Source of the DNA: Micrococcus sp.
GTDB lineage: Bacteria; Actinomycetota; Actinomycetes; Actinomycetales; Micrococcaceae
Reading direction: 5' to 3'
Length of the DNA stretch: 64,000 nucleotides
Assembly (NCBI GenBank): GCA_029961105.1
Contig: JASBVO010000018.1
Location: forward strand, 1 to 64,000
Shown: positions 60,145-64,000 of the stretch, one piece after another
How positions within the stretch are numbered: the stretch's first letter is position 1
Layout: each line of letters begins with the position of its first letter
Position numbers and translations under genes: made by a program
Notes under the pieces: generated by a model
What the model was told of the DNA's origin: nothing
The model's database searches: none
The model's input: the letters and a program-made list of their open reading frames with translations, nothing else

Positions 60145-61269
60145 ATGCACCACCATTCCGCAGCGCCCACCAGCAGGCGCCGCACCCGCAGCACCCTCGC
60201 CGCGCTCGGCGTCGTCGCCCTGGCCCTGACCGGCTGCTCGGTCGCGGACCAGTCCGGCAGCGGGAACGGCACCGGCACGGCGTCGGCCGCCACCGAGGCG
60301 ACCGGTGGCCAGTCCGGCGGCGCAAAGGGCAACGGCGAGACCGTCACCGTGATGACCCACGACTCGTTCAACATCACCGACGAGCAGATCGCCGCCTTCG
60401 AGGAGCAGTCCGGCTACGAGCTCACCACCACCGCCCCGGGGGACGCCGGAACCCTCGTCAACCAGCTGATCCTGGCCAAGGACAACCCCACCGTGGACGC
60501 GGTCTACGGCATCGACAACCTCTCGGCACAGCGCGTCATCGACGAGGGTGTCGTCGCCGAGTACGCCTCCGAGGCGCTCCCCGCCTCCGCCGAGGACCTC
60601 GCCGTCGCGGACAAGCTCACCCCCATCGACCAGGGCCAGGTCTGCGTCAACACGGACCACGAGTGGTTCCAGGAGAAGGGCATGGCCGAGCCGACCAGCC
60701 TGGACGACCTGGCCAAGCCCGAGTACGCGGAACTGCTGGTCACCACCAACCCGGTGACCTCCTCCCCCGGTCTGGCCTTCCTGGCCGCCACCGTGACCGA
60801 GAAGGGCGAGGATGGCTGGCAGGACTACTGGCGCCAGCTGCTGGAGGGCGGCACGAAGGTTGCCGCCGGCTGGTCGGACGCCTACTACTCCGACTTCTCC
60901 GGCGGCGAGGGGAAGGGCGCCTACCCGCTGGTGCTCAGCTACTCCTCCTCCCCCGCCTACGCCCCGACCACCGGGGTCGTCGAGGACACCTGCACCACCC
61001 AGGTCGAGTACGCCGGCGTCGTGGAGGGCGCCAAGAACCCGGAGGGCGCGCAGGCGTTCATCGACTTCCTGCTGACCGAGGACTTCCAGGCCTCCCTGCC
61101 GGAGAACATGTTCATGTACCCGGTGGATGACTCCGTCGAGCTGCCGGCCGACTGGACCGAACACGCCACCCTCGTCAAGGACCCGATCGAGGCGGACCTG
61201 CAGCAGGTCTCCGAGCAGCGCGAGGCCTGGCTCAAGGAGTGGAACGAGCTCTACGAGTCCACGAACTGA
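60145..61269 (+). CDS. thiB: thiamine ABC transporter substrate-binding lipoprotein
   Basis: 374 residues. Lipobox LALTGC (Cys31), a Gly/Ser-rich linker, then a solute-binding fold starting VTVMTHDSFNITDEQIAAFEEQSGYELTT, typical of ThiB/TbpA. Binds thiamine or its phosphates outside the membrane. ATG 60145 follows GGAGG by 5 nt; a TTG 12 bp earlier lacks a site. Downstream of the TPP riboswitch, which fixes the assignment. Confidence 0.96.
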   Translation: MHHHSAAPTSRRRTRSTLAALGVVALALTGCSVADQSGSGNGTGTASAATEATGGQSGGAKGNGETVTVMTHDSFNITDEQIAAFEEQSGYELTTTAPGDAGTLVNQLILAKDNPTVDAVYGIDNLSAQRVIDEGVVAEYASEALPASAEDLAVADKLTPIDQGQVCVNTDHEWFQEKGMAEPTSLDDLAKPEYAELLVTTNPVTSSPGLAFLAATVTEKGEDGWQDYWRQLLEGGTKVAAGWSDAYYSDFSGGEGKGAYPLVLSYSSSPAYAPTTGVVEDTCTTQVEYAGVVEGAKNPEGAQAFIDFLLTEDFQASLPENMFMYPVDDSVELPADWTEHATLVKDPIEADLQQVSEQREAWLKEWNELYESTN

Positions 61270-61300
61270 TCACCGTCCGTCACCGAACAGGTCCCAGCCG

Positions 61301-63343
61301 ATGAGCCTCCTCCCGGGCGATCCCAGCACGGCCCCGACGCCGGTCCTCACGCCGGCGCCTGGGTCCGGTCCCGCCCCGGGCACCGGCCACACGGGGTCCG
61401 CGGGGGCGTCGGCGTCCACGGCGGACCGTGGCCTCGCGCCGTCGGCACCGGGTCTGGACCGAGGCACGACGTCGGCCCCGCGCCGCGCGGTGGACGGCCC
61501 GGTGGGCGGCCCGCCGGACGGTCAGCCAGACGGCGGGCCGGGCGGTGCACAGGAAGGCACCCCACCCGACGGTGCGCCGGGAGGCGCCGAAGCCGAGACT
61601 TCGGTGGGACGTGCCGGAGCCGGCCGCACGCTGGGAGGCGCCGGGGCCGGCGTCGTGCGCGGGCGGTGGACCCGGGCCGCGGGTCCCACGGGCCGGGCGC
61701 TGGTGTGGACGGTGGTCGCCGCCGTCCCGCTGGCCTTCCTGGCGGTGTTCTTCCTCTGGCCGGTCGGGTCGATGCTGGGCCGCGGCGTGACCGACGCCGC
61801 CGGCAGGCTCGACCTAGGGGCCTTCGGCGAGGTGCTGGGTCAGTCCCGGACGTGGCGGCTCGTCGGACAGACGCTCGGGCTGGCCGCGGCGGGCACCGTC
61901 GGCTCCCTGCTGCTGGGCCTGCCCGGGGCGTACGTGCTGTACCGGTGCCGGTTCCCGGGGCGGAACCTGCTGCGCGGGCTCTCCACGGTGCCGTTCGTGC
62001 TGCCGACCGTGGTGGTGGGCACCGCGTTCCGCGCCCTGCTGGCGGAGACGGGGCCGCTGGGGTTCCTGGGGCTGGACCAGACGCTGACCGCGGTGGTGCT
62101 GGCCATGGTGTTCTTCAACTTCTCCGTGGTGGTGCGGCAGGTCGGGGCCCTGTGGTCGACGCTGGACCCCCGCACCGGGGAGGCCGCCCGGATGCTGGGT
62201 GCCTCCCCCTGGCGGACGTTCGTGACCGTGGTGCTGCCGGCGCTGGGGCCGGCGATCGCCTCGGCCGGGTCGCTGGTGTTCCTGTTCTGCTCGACGGCGT
62301 TCGGGATCGTGCAGACCCTGGGCCGGCCGGGCGTGGGCACCCTGGAGACCGAGATCTACGTGCAGACCACGGCGTTCCTGGACCTGCGCACCGCCGCGGT
62401 GTTCTCCACGCTGCAGCTGGTGGTGGTGCTCCTGGCCGTGACGGCCGCGAACCGGTTCCGCGCCGGGACGGAGACCGCGCTGCGGCTGCGCGAGCCGACC
62501 TCGCACCCGCTGCGGCGGACAGACGCGGTGCCGTTCGCGGTGACGATGCTGACCGTGGTGCTGCTGGTCGCCGCGCCGATCGTGGCGCTGGTGGTGCGGT
62601 CCTTCCAGTCCTCTCAAGGCTGGGGGCTGCGCAACTACGAGCTGCTCGGGACCAGCGCCGGGGCCGGGTTCGCCGGCGGCACCACGGTGCTGCAGGCCCT
62701 GGAGCACTCGGTGAAGATCGCCGTGGACGCCACGGTGATCACCCTGGTGGTCGGGGTGCCGCTGGCGCTGCTGCTGACCCGGCCGGTGCGCTCGCGCCGG
62801 GCGGCACGGGCCCAGCGCCTCTTCGACGCGGCGATCATGCTGCCGCTGGGGGTCTCGGCGGTGACGGTGGGCTTCGGCTTCGTGGTGTCCCTCGTGGCGG
62901 CCGCCCCGCAGCTGGCCTACTCCGGCGCCCTGGTCCCGCCGGCCCAGGCCGTGGTGGCGCTTCCGCTCGTGGTGCGCTCCCTGGTGCCGGTGCTGCGGGC
63001 GGTGGACCCGCGGCTGCGGGAGGCCGCTGCCGTCCTGGGTGCCTCGCCCGGACGGGTGCTGCGCACCGTGGACGGGCCGTTCCTGGTCCGCGGCCTGGGG
63101 CTGGCCGCCGGGTTCGCCTTCGCGGTGTCCCTGGGCGAGTTCGGGGCGACGTCGTTCCTCGCCTCCCCCGACTACCAGACCCTGCCGGTGCTCATCGTGC
63201 GGCTGCTGGGCCGGCCCGGGGAGGACAACTACGGGATGGCCATGGCCGGGTCGGTGATCCTGGCGGTGCTGACCGCGACGGTCATGCTGGTGTGTGAGCG
63301 GCTGCGCCCGCGGGGCGCGGCCGGGACGGGAGCGGAGTTCTGA
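61301..63343 (+). CDS. thiP: thiamine ABC transporter permease
   Basis: 680 residues. Two fused six-helix permease halves (about 145-400 and 430-670), each with the EAA loop: DPRTGEAARMLGASPWRTFVTVVLPAL and DPRLREAAAVLGASPGRVLRTV, as in ThiP. It carries thiamine with ThiB and ThiQ. The 140 residues before the first helix are Pro/Gly/Ala-rich cytoplasmic low complexity not found in most relatives. ATG 61301 has only a weak site, and a later GTG near the helix (VVRGRWTRAAG) is possible. The stop overlaps the thiQ start by one base. Confidence 0.93.
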   Translation: MSLLPGDPSTAPTPVLTPAPGSGPAPGTGHTGSAGASASTADRGLAPSAPGLDRGTTSAPRRAVDGPVGGPPDGQPDGGPGGAQEGTPPDGAPGGAEAETSVGRAGAGRTLGGAGAGVVRGRWTRAAGPTGRALVWTVVAAVPLAFLAVFFLWPVGSMLGRGVTDAAGRLDLGAFGEVLGQSRTWRLVGQTLGLAAAGTVGSLLLGLPGAYVLYRCRFPGRNLLRGLSTVPFVLPTVVVGTAFRALLAETGPLGFLGLDQTLTAVVLAMVFFNFSVVVRQVGALWSTLDPRTGEAARMLGASPWRTFVTVVLPALGPAIASAGSLVFLFCSTAFGIVQTLGRPGVGTLETEIYVQTTAFLDLRTAAVFSTLQLVVVLLAVTAANRFRAGTETALRLREPTSHPLRRTDAVPFAVTMLTVVLLVAAPIVALVVRSFQSSQGWGLRNYELLGTSAGAGFAGGTTVLQALEHSVKIAVDATVITLVVGVPLALLLTRPVRSRRAARAQRLFDAAIMLPLGVSAVTVGFGFVVSLVAAAPQLAYSGALVPPAQAVVALPLVVRSLVPVLRAVDPRLREAAAVLGASPGRVLRTVDGPFLVRGLGLAAGFAFAVSLGEFGATSFLASPDYQTLPVLIVRLLGRPGEDNYGMAMAGSVILAVLTATVMLVCERLRPRGAAGTGAEF

Positions 63344-64000
63344 TGCATTGTCCTGAGAGGGCTGGGGGTACGGGCGGAACTTCGGCGGCCGGACCGGTCC
63401 CGGAGGCCCCGGCCGGGCGTGGAACCGGCCGTGGAGCGCGCGCCGAGGGACGGGCGCTGGTGTGCGAGGGCGTGTCCGTGGCCTACCCGAACGGGTTCGT
63501 CGCGGTGAAGGACGTGGACCTGGCCGTCGACGCCGGCGAGGTCCTCGCCCTGCTGGGCGCCTCCGGCTCGGGCAAGTCGACGCTGCTGCGCGGCATCGCC
63601 GGCCTGGAGCGGGTGTCTTCCGGTGCTGTGTGGATGCGCGGGCGGCGGATGAACGAGGTGCCCGTGCACGAGCGCGAGTGCGGGATGGTGTTCCAGGACG
63701 GGCAGCTGTTCCCGCACCGGTCGGTGGCCCGGAACATCGGCTACGGGCTGGAGACCTCGGGGCTGAACAGGGCCGCGCGGCGCGAACGCGTCGAGGAGAT
63801 GCTCGAGCTGGTGGGGCTGTCCGGTTACGGGAACCGGGCCGTGCAGACGCTGTCGGGCGGCCAGGCCCAGCGCGTGGCGCTGGCCCGGTCCCTGGCGACG
63901 AGGCCCCGGGTGCTGCTGCTGGACGAGCCGCTCTCCGCCCTGGACCGGGCGCTGCGCGAGCGCCTGGCCGTGGACCTGCGCCGGATCCTGACCGGCACCG
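63343..64000 (+). CDS. thiQ: thiamine ABC transporter ATP-binding protein (partial at right edge)
   Basis: 219 residues visible, open at the window end. Walker A GASGSGKST (72-80), Q-loop VFQDGQLFPH, signature LSGGQAQR (170-177), Walker B LLLDEP (191-196). The first 38 residues are a Gly/Arg-rich lead before RALVCEGVSVAYPNG, where the ABC fold starts. ATG 63343 overlaps the thiP stop and has GGAGCGGAG upstream. Third gene under the TPP riboswitch. Only the end of the ATPase is missing. Confidence 0.94.
   Translation, partial: MHCPERAGGTGGTSAAGPVPEAPAGRGTGRGARAEGRALVCEGVSVAYPNGFVAVKDVDLAVDAGEVLALLGASGSGKSTLLRGIAGLERVSSGAVWMRGRRMNEVPVHERECGMVFQDGQLFPHRSVARNIGYGLETSGLNRAARRERVEEMLELVGLSGYGNRAVQTLSGGQAQRVALARSLATRPRVLLLDEPLSALDRALRERLAVDLRRILTGT

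Overview
The window is chromosomal DNA of very high G+C content with actinobacterial signals: GTG/TTG starts with strong Shine-Dalgarno sites, several leaderless promoters (TANNNT 6-7 nt before the start codon), a DtxR/IdeR-type iron box, HAIR-like (HspR) heat-shock boxes next to a SigH/SigR-type promoter, class F sortase and CHRD genes, and a one-piece PutA. Protein sequences look like Micrococcaceae (Citricoccus, Kocuria, Micrococcus or a relative). That placement is inference. No rRNA, tRNA, CRISPR array or prophage was seen.

Layout. 0-1 kb: the end of an IS21-like element interrupts a CorA-type transporter gene. 1.2-6.4 kb: a CHRD surface protein with a lipoprotein-like class F sortase, a cold-shock protein, an aldo/keto reductase, a second anchored surface protein and a small acidic protein. 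6.4-9.6 kb: two divergent MFS transporters and a small membrane protein. 9.6-15.2 kb: a probable uptake-and-hydrolysis locus (MFS, M20 amidohydrolase, a pair of membrane proteins including a DUF5058 type, and a divergent tandem-HTH AsnC/Lrp regulator). 15.3-17.3 kb: membrane-anchored glutamate-synthase-like flavoprotein. 17.5-21.9 kb: siderophore ABC transporter with an iron box. 22-28.3 kb: PutA, a divergent LysR regulator and a cysteine-free agmatine-deiminase-like protein. 28.4-41.8 kb: SWIM/SNF2 helicase, paralogous small membrane proteins, AI-2E-type permease, acyl-CoA dehydrogenase, ZIP transporter, cyclodeaminase-like protein and two beta-lactamase-fold proteins, one with degenerate motifs.

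41.9-47.6 kb is a tightly overlapped histidine-degradation operon, hutU-hutI-hutH-hutG. 47.9-52.7 kb holds a small membrane protein, a hemerythrin, an operon of a CocE/NonD hydrolase with an ATP-grasp ligase, and a Cys-rich copper-binding four-helix protein. 52.9-59.8 kb holds a YbdK-type carboxylate-amine ligase, a stress-controlled ClpC-like unfoldase, a succinate-semialdehyde dehydrogenase, an unknown gene and a haloacid dehalogenase. From 60 kb to the right edge a TPP riboswitch leads into thiB-thiP-thiQ; thiQ runs off the window.

Overall the region is dominated by amino-acid catabolism (proline, histidine, possibly acylated amino acids), nutrient import (iron, thiamine, divalent metals) and stress response. 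The best candidates for undescribed biology are the ATP-grasp/CocE operon with its own promoter and operator, the DUF5058/M20/MFS/tandem-HTH locus, the cysteine-free agmatine-deiminase homologue, and a repeated intergenic hairpin whose two copies show compensatory stem changes.
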